Source of the DNA: Acanthopleura granulata
Taxonomy: Eukaryota > Mollusca > Polyplacophora > Chitonida > Chitonidae
Assembly (NCBI GenBank): GCA_016165875.1
Contig: JABBOT010000001.1
Location: 14,390,330 to 14,454,329, forward strand
Direction: 5' to 3'
Length of the DNA stretch: 64,000 bases
Shown here: piece by piece, positions 10,211 through 22,868 of the stretch
Layout: each line of letters opens with the position of its first letter
Position numbering within the stretch: the first letter of the stretch is position 1
Notes under the pieces: generated by a model
The model's database searches: none
What the model was told of the DNA's origin: nothing
The model's input: the letters and a program-made list of their open reading frames with translations, nothing else
Position numbers and translations under genes: made by a program

Positions 10211-13200
10211 TTGACTTTAAAATATTGCAATTAAATGAAGCGCAGACACCATTTCAAATCCTCTGAATAGTGGGGACTGGTGTTTTTTGTTGGGATGGAC
10301 CACTATAACCCCACCATAAAAGCAGACCGCCTACAAATACAAGTCACTACAATCAGTTTATTACTCAGACATTTGGCCTCGTGAATTAAGAAGGTGAAGG
10401 TGAATGGTGTTCTTCAAGGCATTTCGACCGAGTGAAAGCGCCATCATGTCTATTTGGATGGAATTCAAAATTGTTCCGGATAAAGTAGACGACAAAGCGG
10501 CAAGACAAAATGTCTAGCTATATGTAGCCTGAGACTTCAACATCCCGGGCTTTTTTATGATGTTTGTCAGCATCCGAGAAGATTTCATCGAAATATCGCA
10601 AGTTACATAACCATTGTAAAACTTTGGCTGTTGCACTTTCACGTCTATCATAATTTATTCTTTTAAAACCTGGCAAAAACTTTTCATCAAATGGACACTA
10701 GTATATCTGTATTAAATAGAATGATTCATGTACATCTTTACAATTCTTCCAAATATCATATAATGACTGCCTGGGGGGAAATAGTTTTTATGAAATAAAA
10801 GCCTTAATTATATAGTCCGTCTTATTTCTCTCGCTTATCAATGTCTCATAACCCCAGGAAGGCAATCTGCAGGCTCGAATCATGGTTAAAGTCTGGTTAT
10901 ATCCTTGTCATACAGAAAGAAAGTCGATATAATCAAGCGCAAGTGATTGACGAAAACCGCAGCCGCTTTACGACGTATTAAATGCATTTGGTGAATTCTA
11001 GCAGACATTGCCTTCTATGGCAGACTGACGGAAAGTAATCCTGACAGATTGTTCGGTTATAAAGTTGACAGCAAAATGTGATCAATCATGGCTACTGTGT
11101 GACAGAAACACTCGCACAGACAAGACAAAACGTGGCTTTATTCACTCCTTTGACGTAATGGATCCAATGATAGTCAGGCGCCACGGAACACTCGGACGAA
11201 GAGAGATTAAAAAGAGGCTAAAAATGACCGACCGTTACCAGCTTCAATGTGCACAAACTTTCGATTTCAACAAAACTTTCTGATACAGTACAATTTGCCC
11301 ATAGCGACTCATATAGTTGGATTACCATTTGGCTTCAGTATTACCAATGGTTATACCACTCGCGTATAATATGCAATAAAATTAACGAAAGTAACAGAAA
11401 ACCTATTCCATCACTCGAACAGAATTAAACGATGACTGGTCGATTGCCGCAAACCAGGTCTTCTCTGGGACAACAAATTACGGTTTATCGCAATATCTGG
11501 TGTGAGGAGATGGCTACCTTACAGACTAAACATACGCGTGTCCGCTTCAAAGGCTTAACTGTGAAAAGCATGTGGAAAACAACAAATCAACGGCGTATTT
11601 ATTTTTGTTTATGGCTATCTTTCGATTTGCACCCTCTTCGTGGAAACCCATGTTGGTTTGTTTAAGGCAACTCTTATTGTTTTCAGAACATTTAACACCA
11701 TTCCTCTTAAAAGGAGTTACCTTTTTTTGCCTTTCCCCAGATGAAGTGCATTTTGTTCACTGGTAATGCTATTTTTTAAAACCAACGGTTATTTCGACAT
11801 CTAACGATATTGGCAAAGAGTAAACGTGGCTCGGTTTTCACGTGATGCAAAGTTACGACTCACACAGAGCTCAAGTCACTTTGAACATATGGAAATCAGG
11901 GGTAATGTAATTTGTCATACAGAAAGAATGGTAATCAATTTGCCAGCCTCAATGGAATAACTTTCAATTGGATTCGTTCAGAAAACGACTAGTAATAGGC
12001 TTTTTAGCGCTGCACTCACTCATTCGTGGCGTAAGAAATTTCAAACTGAGTTCTAAAACCTGGATCAACAAGACTAACTTGGAACAAAAAATATGTTCGA
12101 AACATAACATGTCTTGACTTCTGATCACATTTCTCAGCAGCCCACACGTTTCTCCGAACCTAGCGTGCACGCAATCCTCAAAAAAGACAATATCCAGCTT
12201 CTTACATGAAAGTTTCTGTCCAATATAGTACTACTGATTTCCAGATGGCTGATAATTGTGCAAAGTAACACCATATTAGTAAATGAAATAAATAAGATTT
12301 CACGATTATTTAACATCGTCCTGTTACTCAGAAAACCTGCAGAAAATATTTTGCTGCCAACATATGGAAAATGGAAAGTGGCGAAAATCAGATTTCCAAG
12401 GTCAGTGTTAATACTTATCACAATGTCTACCTTGCTGAAGCTAAGTGATTTTGGTGAAACGTCGAAATGTGTGGAGGCTAACAGGCATGATGTGCAAGGA
12501 TGACCTTTAAGATTGAGTAAATTCCATTAAGCTGTGAGGACAAGCGCATTAAACTTGCGGCTTTATTACACCTCAAAGAGGCGGTCGACAGAGTGCAAAG
12601 ATCCAGTGCTGGAAAAAATGAAATCAACTTTATACGGAGAAAGCACGCATGAAAAGATAAAATGAATACGCCGACTGCTGGGGTCTATGATGTCCACTTA
12701 CACTCCTGAATTAGACAGACATGTACTAGTATATCTCTATTTACATGTATATATATGTCTGACCCATGAGATATTATGTTGTAAGACTCATTTCAAGGTC
12801 CTCAGAGGAAATGAACGTGAATATTTTTAAGACAAGGATTCCTTATTTAGGATCTGTTCTGAAAGTGTGTCTATCTCTTCTCTGTTCAAGACAACATAGT
12901 TTTACCTTGCACGTGCTATGCTGCTTCTCAGAAATACTTGAAAGGTAATTATTCTCGTAAACAATTCCGATACACGTACACAAAAACTAGAAAGTTCAGC
13001 TAAGAGCAAATTATTCACCAATCATCATGGACAAACCGACACATACGACTTACCCTCTGCCCACGGGCAAATAATAAAAATAAATAAATAAAACTGTTAG
13101 AATTCCAGCTACATTATTTATTATCACCAGCTATCCTTAGTAGAGGACTGATTAACTTCTATCAGGCCACTATCAAATTAAAATCTTCAAAACCTCACGT

Positions 13201-16200
13201 TTCTTAGAAGCTTTCATGACCGCCTTTTAAATGTCCACATCACGCAATGTCGTGATATCCGCTGGAGGAATTCCAAAGAAGATTTTAAAAAAAGTACCTA
13301 GGAACAAAAAATATGTCCGTTTTTTCCCAAAACCTTTCTTTCTAATGACCTTGTCTTTTTGGAGGGTAGACGTGTTGCGCGCGGCGTTCGTCTTGAAATG
13401 TTCATCAAATTCGACTGTCCTCACAGATTGTCAGGCTTTACCTGCTAACGCATTTAAGTAACTGCTTATAAAAATCAACCGGGTGAAGAATGTTCCTGCT
13501 TAAAATCAATGTGCATGTAACAATAGTTTCTAAAATCAAAATTTTGGGCTTGCCTCTCTTCTTTTGACATACAAAAAAAGCATCGGATAATAGTGACTGA
13601 AGTCCCCGATGCTTTCTCCATTCTTATTAGGCAGCCGTGGTATAATTTCATTGTCCCGTTCGCCATTGCTGCAGGCAATCCGGATATCCGGTTATGGTGA
13701 TGGGACATGCCATGACCATACTTTGCCGAGACTTGGACACTTGGCGGAGCAAATTACTCTAGGTGGTTGACAAATTGGCGAAATCACATAATCCATAACT
13801 TGGGTCAACAAGGTTCCGGAAGCATGAGCCCAATCTGGTAAACAAAGATTTGCGAAGGGGGTCGCCGACGTTTTAATATCCCCCTGGAGGCTTTTATCCT
13901 CTCGAACCTCTGTCCAATTACTTCCCCTGAATTTTCCATTCAAATAGCAAAGGACCAAAGGACTGGGGGAGGGGGGGGGAGCAATTGAATTACATCATAA
14001 CGGACCCATTAAAAATTTATGCCCGGTCCTTCCAGAGAGCCTTCAAAATTACGATCGTTAGCAAACCTGACGGACTACAGATGCTAAATTACACAAGGAA
14101 AGAAGTTAAGTGTTAGGTTTCCGTATAGTTCTCAGGTCGATTTGAACGAATCAGTAATGGTATCTATACGGCGCTTTCACCTCTTCCTATTCTATACCAT
14201 TGGACATAGAAAAAGGTATCCAGCCATCTCATAAAGTTTAACATAGGTATCAGAGATCTGAGAATCAGCTCCTTCTATAAAGCAATTCGGATAGCCTATC
14301 AGATCCGTTCAAGTAGTTGCTATGCTTCAAATTCCGTGGTTTTTTTTTAAATACAGATACAAAACTAAGCCATGGGATAACAATTCGACAGGTCGATCAA
14401 AGCCTACATTATTAAAATCTCTTACATCTTACCTCTTTGCTGAAATCCAAGCAAAACAGATTCATTCTCGTTATACCTAGACAGACCCTTTTTTCTCCCA
14501 AAGTTTCAGTCGAAATAAATTATAGATGTCAGAAAAACGATTTGTCCCTTAATTCGCCGGAAACGGGAGGAGCGCCTTTCTTCTCCACGTTGCTGAACGG
14601 TTGGCAATGTTTTCACATTTACCGTTACTGATGACAGCTGTCAGGAGCACATCGATGGAAGCCAAACAGATGTTCTCAAAGCTATCACGCCACTGTGTGA
14701 GAAGATCTCCCTGTGTACAGGCCACAGAACCTGAGCAAACAGTATCACATATCTGTCCATGAAGTGGTGGTCGGCTGCTGCGCTCCCCTAGCCATCGGAA
14801 TTTCAAAGTCGATGTACATGTACTTAACTCCTTGTATCCCTAACCGACGCAGCTTTTGCAGCAATAGAATTGGGACTACACGGAATAACGTGTACTGTCA
14901 ATAGCAGAACCTTGGAAATCTTCACAGCTTGACAGTTCACCATCTTCGCGTAGGGTGACTTAATCAAATGGCTTATACACCACAGTAATCAGAGTGGTTT
15001 TGCTGGCCAGAAAGACAAACCAGTCCACTTCCTCACTTTAGGTTAGCCGTCCCTCCTTCGCTATGCTCTTATACTCTTTGTTCGTCAGTCGGTTTTTCAG
15101 GAATCAATACCAACCGCTTTTCGAGACAACAAACATTCAACACGGAATTCAAATACCTGATCTTACCATAGCCAGAAAACAGAGCCAATAGTGTGACATG
15201 GCTTAGAATAACAAATCTGCCTCTAGTCGAACATTATCGTTATTGCTCTGCATCGTTCAGAGTTATTGGGTATGTCGTGAAATGCTCTTACGCTGTACTA
15301 TGAAGATATATTAACTATTACTGAAGCTTTAAAAACAAAGAGCACAACAGGGCACAGATTTTTTGCTATGTTAAGTAGCTGTAAATCAGGACTTAGGATG
15401 GACAGGAAGAATTAAGCAGTTTGGATCATAGTTCAACCATATTTATAAAGCTGTCTCTGGATGACCATGCTTACTGACAACTACCATTATCTGATCTATC
15501 TCATTCGACCAATAACAAATCCAGTCGAGGCCAGCACGGTCGAAAAGCTTTCCTTGTATTCTGAATATATATAGTTAGCGCCATTAAAAATGTGTGGCTA
15601 GAACGTGGAGTGTACTTAGTACAAAAAGTGCAGTCAAATAAACTGTTGCGGTTTTTCTAGTCAGGCAATGGGTAAATAAGAAAACTCTTGTAAAAATGCA
15701 TGTCCGAGATATGACATAAGCTACAAATTACAAATCACGTTTTCAATTAACCATTCCCTATAATAATGCGGTGGAATAGGCCTAAAATCGCAAATTTATT
15801 CCGCTTGGATACATCTTGGGGAGATTTTTTTTTACACTTTCTACCATTATAAAAAGAACCTTGTGACAAGCCACAGAAAGCCGGATGTCGACATCTCTTC
15901 AAAGTTCAGAAATGAGGCCCCGTTCTAGCCATTACATCGCTTCCCAATAAAAAAAAAGAAAAAAAATAGAGAAAACAGAAAAACCCGGAAGGTCAGCAGC
16001 TGTCAGACAAATGCTGTTGACGACTGCTTTACTTTATCTGACGTTGCCGACGTACTTAACTCAAAGGAACTGTTTATGGCTACCCCTCTGGTCCTTCATT
16101 CGCCACCCTAAAACAAGTAGGTGGTTGACAGAGGAAAGCCGTGTATCTTAAGACATTTCAGGAAAACTAGATGTCGATGGCAAGCAAGCAGACAGGGAAA

Positions 16201-19200
16201 AATCTTATTGAGACACAATTACACGGAGGCCATAGACAAGGGGCAGTTGACAAGCCCGGTGACAGGATAATTCTCATTTGCTGACCGAGAAGGTAATTCA
16301 GTCGTATGGTTGAAAGTGCTTGACATCGCACCATCTGACTCAGCGGGAAAGTCCAGGAGCTGTCGTGGTTATTAAGATTTACCCCCAGCTCTTATGAGAT
16401 CAAAGGGGGGGGGATTACTACTTCTAGGAAACGGAAGGCAACCCGTCCTTTCCTGAGTTCTGAATCGTCAGTAACACCGCTGGGAAAGATGAACGAATGA
16501 CGACTGGGATACATCTTGGAAATATGACAGACTAGTCATCCCAATACACTGATGAATTGGTTATCACTTTGGCGTGGTATTATTATTTGCAAGGTGTGGA
16601 TCGTTAGCGTGAGGTGGTCCTGGAAATCAGTTTTTCGTTTTACATATGTGTTGGTCCCGGTTTGCGACATTCCCTGTTTATCGTTGAGGTTCCCTTCGGC
16701 CGCCACTGTGCTCTGTTCACTTGGGCTATGAAGTAATTGACAAGGATAGAACCCCATATGTTGCCTGTGTGACAACTCTACGAATATGGAGAGTTACCTC
16801 AAAGGGAGAGATAACACTTCCATGTGATATTCAAATCATTATACACAAACATGGGATTTTTTTATGCGGTGTTTTCATATAGGAGACAAACAATACTATG
16901 AACTTTCAGCCAAGTCTTATGATTTCAGAGCCACACTAGGGCAATGGTAAGCAGTCCCAAATCCTATGCAACTAAAGTATGTATTATTTTCATCTTATTT
17001 TTTTCGTATGTGTCGCTTCTGCATATCTGGTTACACAAGATAGGAACAGCAAATACACACATGGACAACTGTATCTGTGAGAAACGCGCTTAAGTAAGCA
17101 GGATGATGTATTAGTCAGTCTATCGAAAGATCCTCTGGGCAGGGACCGGCAGGCTTAACCCTTTCACACACAACACGATGTTAACCCCGCACACCTTAAT
17201 ACTTCTCCGTAATCTTATTCGCCAATCATCGACCAGTCAAAGTGGGATAGGGCGATTGGCACAGCCAAACACTGACGTTATGCAACTCTCCAAGGCTTCG
17301 TATCGCTAATGTTTTGCCAGCGAGAAGACAATTTCCTCAGGATTATCCGTTCTACTGGAGAGACTTAATATCGTGTCTTCTCCCCAAAGTGACTGGATCG
17401 GCGTTATCAGGCCTCGGCCATGACTATTAAGACGAAAATACACCTTAACTTAGAGTCGATGTTTGGCAAAGGCTTCTGTACCATTGGAACCAAACCGTCC
17501 GGCCAGCTGCCTTAATTATACAAACGATCAATAACGGGTAATAGTAAAGAGATTTCTCTCATGCAATTCGTGTATTTCTCAACGACTTAATAGCAGAGGC
17601 ATCGAATTTTCCGTTAGCATCCCATACTAGCCTCCTAAAATTTCGGTACATGACATGGCGAACATTCTGTCCCATAGTCTAAACTCCTGCATCTAACACG
17701 TGTGACTTTCTGATGCTATTTTTCCAAAATTAGCCCAACTGTTCGAATTTTTAAGGTTCATGATATACACAACGGTGAAGTGTGAGGCAAAAAACTGTGC
17801 ACGCTAATACAGTAGAATCTCCCGCCACAGGAAAACTTGTTAAAAGTCATTCATCAAAGGCCACAATCAAACTAACTAGTCAATGGTCTACGGAACTTAT
17901 GGTTGAGGTTCCTATAGGAACGAGAATATTTTGTAACATTCCATTTCCTGAAGAACCTTAGATAAGGACGGAAATGGCGCATCTGGAAACTTATCTTGCA
18001 ATTATTGACCCGGAACACACATTTTGGTTGACGACTGGTACAGGAATGTCTGTTTGGACGCCTAGGTTATTCCAAAGTGCTGAATCATCAGTCTTGTCTG
18101 CCCGATAAAGAACTTTTTGACCTGTAACCCCTTACAAAGCACTGATGTCTGACTTTCCTCCGCAAGTTTCAATCGTCAGAACAGTGTCAATGCACACTTA
18201 CTGTGGAATTTCTTCTCAGCAGAAGTTACTGGTTACGAGTTTCTACACAGTTGCATTTATGTGAAATTTATTTGTCTCCTCCGAACAGAAATGTATAGAA
18301 ACAAATCGACTCAGACATCCTGAGTGAGTTCCCATACAATGAGGAATAGCAAATGTCGACGGTTTTCCCAGATGGTTTGAGCACCAGTAAAATGTATCTC
18401 CCACCGCCCACAATCACTTTCCGCTCTTGTTTGGATCCATTCACCGAGCCAAATATGTGACAGGGCAAAATGTCTGATTTCACTCTAATGTTATCGAATT
18501 TGCCAAAGCCCTATAAAATTTATGTGGATTATTGATTGCATCGTTACTAATTTAATACTGTTATATTTAATACAGGAATAATGTCTCCGGAGTTGTGTCT
18601 GGTGTTTCATGTTCCAAAACGTGCACAGTGGGACCGCGGAAAAATGCAAGAAACGCTGTTTCTAAACCAAACATCGCTTAAAAATTCAATACGCGCACAA
18701 ATAGTTCACAATTATAAGTCGTCAACCCATACTTTTTAACAGTTGCCTCTATTACATCATTCATTACTCGCAGAAGGAATGTCTGCCAAATATGGGTGAT
18801 ATAAGTATTTAGCACCAGTCAAAAAGAAACTATCACCCTCCAGGCATCGGACAACTACCACAGTATTACAGATAAATCAAGGCACTTTTTCGGACCAAAC
18901 CAGTATGAATGGTTCCCACAGGTACAACATCAACAACATGTACGTATCTAGTTTACTTTCCATGTATATATCGTATCCGATTCAGAGAAAGAGTATGCCT
19001 CAATTTCTTGCTGTTCGTTTAGAATTAGGCTCGTCGCCACATGAGGAAATACGTAGAGTTTTAACATGTCTAACCTCGGGGAGAGTGAATTGCCTCCTGC
19101 TGGGATACGCCTGACAAGCGTAATCCCCCGGGGAATTACATTGGCTCTTCCACGTACATGTCCCAAGGCCGAGCGTTTCCCTGACGATGTTTGTGGCAGA

Positions 19201-20400
19201 GTTCTATATATAGTCAATATGATATCATCAGGTAAGTCCCTACCCAGGCCTCTGGGGTTGAATCAACGTCAAGTCACTGTTATTGGATCATTATGTGTGG
19301 TTTTGCTACAATAGCTGCCTACATATTAACAAGAGTATTTCATAAGACTCATGAAGCCCACTAATTCTACAATCACTAATACATCTTCAATGTTTCTTTG
19401 CGGTTCTTTACACCGATTCTGCAAATAAACAGTCAAGGCATTTTTCATTCTGTGAAAAAAGACATCTAAAAGCAGCATATAGTAGATATACAGACTGTGA
19501 TGCAGTACTTAATATCTTGATCATTACGAAATTTAGCCATTTTCATAAATAACCTGTTTTAAATTAATCCAGTCTTTGGAAGTGTGGTATGACTATAACG
19601 CAACTGTCTTGCACTAGTTCATTAAATACTACACAAAAATTTTGTCATCCATTTTTTTTAACGTGATGTCAGAAAATACCATTTGAAATAAAGCAATCCA
19701 TGTACTGTAATCAATATTTTACAGCAATAAAAAGCGAATTATTAGCATTTAGGACTGGGAATGGTGTGCCCAAGGGAAAGACAACGGTATTACTTGTTCC
19801 GTTTTGAACTGGAAATTCTTGACATACTCCATGCTCATACAGTTTGTCCCCTTGTCTGAAAATAGATTCCAAATCAGGAATGCTTCAGCCATATGAAGGG
19901 TTATGATCCAGTAGGTATTCTCTAGGGTATGTCGAGGGCGGGACTTTCGTGGCGCGGAGGGGTTTTGGGAGGAGATGATTAATTCCACGGTCAAGCATAG
20001 CGTTTGGCTCTGGTGCACGTTAGTCTACCTATTCCGTCTATCCGTACTGACGGCAAAATAGATGTATGTGTCAAGCAAATAATACAGAAAACGTTAATCA
20101 GAGAATATACCAGACACATTCTGTCTCCTGCTTATCAAGATTGCTTGAGCATTCTACTATAAGTTGCCTCCCCTATAAATCTTGCCTAAGGTTACGGCTG
20201 TTTAAAATTCTCACGGCAAAATGATTTCCTGAATATACAGAGGCATGCAACATGGATATTACACAGTCTCGACATGACGGTCTGCCCATAGGGTGGATAT
20301 ACAGCAGATAAAGCAAAGGAAGCCACAAATCCTGCATACGACAATCCCTTCTAACCTGTCTCTAGGATTATAATTTGGGTCTGACTTTAGAACACCGGTG

Positions 20401-20570
20401 ATTTGTCTGGGTACCTCCTTTGGTTGAGTATATGCAAAATGTTTTCAGTGTTACGTTCGCCCTTGTCTGCGTACCATCTTTCGCCAATTATGTGCAAAGA
20501 CTTCTCAGTGTTACGTTCGCCCTTGTCAATGTACCTCCTTTGGCCAAGTATATTTAAGGTCTCTTCTCTA
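20401..20570. repeat. 60-bp tandem triplicate
   Basis: Three units start near 20411, 20471 and 20531 (gtacctcctttgg; cagtgttacgttcgccctt is shared by the first two junctions). The 60-bp period keeps an 83-codon shadow frame open. Confidence 0.65.
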
Positions 20571-21608
20571 CGTTTTCACTTCGTACGTTTTCAAAAGTCA
20601 CAGACGCGTATTTCTCGTAAAGGTAACAGGCAACTGATGTGTTTCGAAAGCTAATCAGATCAATGTCAAGTGAAAATTAATAATTCTTACGGAAAGGTAC
20701 TGGAAGAGTGTTTAAATAATAAGTCACAGACGTGAATTAAAATGTTACAAGGTTATATCGTCCATTCATTAATGACCAGATAGCTGATTAAACATCAATC
20801 TGTATCTGGCTGGTTATACCAGGAATTGTCGGTCAGTGAGAAGCTTTCCGATCAAGAAAAAAATATATATAAAAGGTTCAGTCTCCAGTGTGGTTATTAG
20901 TCCTGATTTCGAGCCAAAGAAGATTCCTCATTCCAATTCTGCGATGGCACATCTATCAGGGTAATCTCTCTACACAGAATACCTGCACTACACTGCCTGG
21001 CACTGTTACAATGCCTGGCAACAGAAGGGAAATTGTTATTTATCATTCTCCTTGTTTATTTTTCTTATTTTTAGAATACAGCAAGTAGGCCTGAGGTCCC
21101 GTGACTTAAGTCAGCTATACGAACAGCCTTCAGTCGGACGTCTAAAATCCAACCATAACTATCAGCAAGCATCTTTTTAACAGATCTGCCGCGTTTGTTG
21201 GAATCTGATGAAGGATTCTCTGGAAGTGATGAATTGGTCACGAAACCTATAAGTTGTTTTTTTTGACCAAAACTGAACAAAGATTGCCAATCTGGAGGAA
21301 TTCTTTCCGACAGTCAAATCAATCTCAATATCATACATATTTAATGGTGTAAAATGTCTTCTCTAACCAAACCCGGATATATGACAGGGACGCTTTGAAA
21401 CAGAAGGGCATTTTGAAGCCCCAAAAGGTTGTCCAAGAGGAAGAGAAGACTGTACCATTTAACTCTGTGAACATCATATTAGAGTATATCAAAATTAATA
21501 CATTTGTTAACAAGTAGATAGTTGTCAGTTTACGGTCCAAATGTGACAGACAAGAAACTGTTATTTACTGACCCTAAACAAAACCAATAAATAGTGAAGT
21601 GAAGTAAT

Positions 21609-21854
21609 CTAAGCATCAAATCCGACATTCGAATACCAGTCGTACATCATGACGGGTGTTTCAAACTGACAAGACGCATTTCCGAAACAACCCAAGATGC
21701 CAGACCTCAAATATCCTATAGGACTAAGAACACTGACATCGCTGGCCAAAATGTCTCCAGTAGCACTTGTAGCGTTGATTGCGTGCAAACCGTTGCCTGT
21801 TTTGATTATGTATGGCTTCCTGAAGACGGATCCCAGCAGGTCTGAAGATTTCAC
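21609..21854 (-). other. Coding-like open frame, unidentified
   Basis: This 81-codon stretch ending in TAG has amino-acid content typical of a folded protein (KPYIIKTGNGLHAINATS, then SGILGCFGNASCQFET). It stays open upstream only to about 21880. It has no clear acceptor, and a competing frame exists on the plus strand. It could be the 3' exon of a small nested gene or a relic. I do not recognise it. Confidence 0.25.
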
Positions 21855-22741
21855 TCGTCCTCTGAACCCCTTTTTACCGTTATTTTAAGTGCACTTAAAA
21901 CAGCGAAGCTTCGCTCTTAATGTCTGTTATATGGGATATTTGCCTACGTCGCGTGCAGTGCTGACAATCAAACCAGGGTGGCTCTTAACACTAGCAGAAA
22001 ACCCATATAGGTGCACTAAAAACATTTTCTTGCCATGCATTATGTTTATTAATGGACAAATTTGCAAAAATCACTTTCTGGGATGCACGGGAAAAGTAAA
22101 ATAAAGAGAAAATGTCACGAAAGCCCGAAAAGTTTGTTAGAATGTAACTGTAGTCCTTTCTGATTCATTGCAGTTTTGGTGATGCGATTGGATGACTGAT
22201 TATGGTTTAAGGCCACTTCGGCAATACTGTAGCCGTATTGTGACGAGAATTACTTTTAAGTATACAAAAGGCGTGGCCATTTGTGAAAAAAATAAAAGCT
22301 TACTATCTATATGACTTATACTAAGCTAACTTAAACGTTCATGCCGACGTTCGACCTATCACCATCACTAAAAAGGCATTCTGAGGCGACTTAGATCTAT
22401 TTTGAAGCCACCAGCAACATATTTGCCATGCGAATATGCAACAGAGAAGACTAGAAAAATCCAACACAAGCAATGGTCTGTATTGAGCTGTCCCAAAATT
22501 ATCCAAGATATACTAGATAAGCAATCCAAATTAAAGTTCAAAGTCTTACGAAGGTCAAATGCAAATGCATGGATCTCGGTCGCAATTTTAACATGCAATC
22601 ATCTTGTCCATACAATAAGAATTATTGGACATTATCTCATTTTAAGAAGAATTAAACACGCAATTAGATTCAGTAAGAGACCACGAGATGCGCTAAACGC
22701 ATGTACTTTCCTAAGCAAGCAATGATGATTTTCTTTTCCAA

Positions 22742-22868
22742 ATGTCCCGATTTACGAAGACGGTGTAACGTTTCGTCAAACGTCACTACCATGACGACAT
22801 ATCTACTGTATATGTCGTCAGGTCTATTACGTTTGACAGAACATACACCCTGATTTTAAATCGGGCTC
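22742..22868. repeat. Foldback element
   Basis: Nested arms: a perfect 11-bp stem tgacgacatat around a 7-bp loop, extending outward through gtcaaacgt and ggtgta to a cccgattt motif on each side. Arms are about 60 bp with a few mismatches. Confidence 0.65.

Noticed and set aside
13054..13056. Possible 3-nt microexon AGG between a good acceptor and gtaagt on the minus strand
   Set aside because: Phase-compatible but impossible to support from one sequence; the tract is part of an AT-rich tail.
19066..19230. Plus-strand frame ending in a strong donor (atcatcag|gtaagt)
   Set aside because: No acceptor or promoter and no partner exon; part of the similarity between strands comes from the palindrome taatcccccggggaatta.
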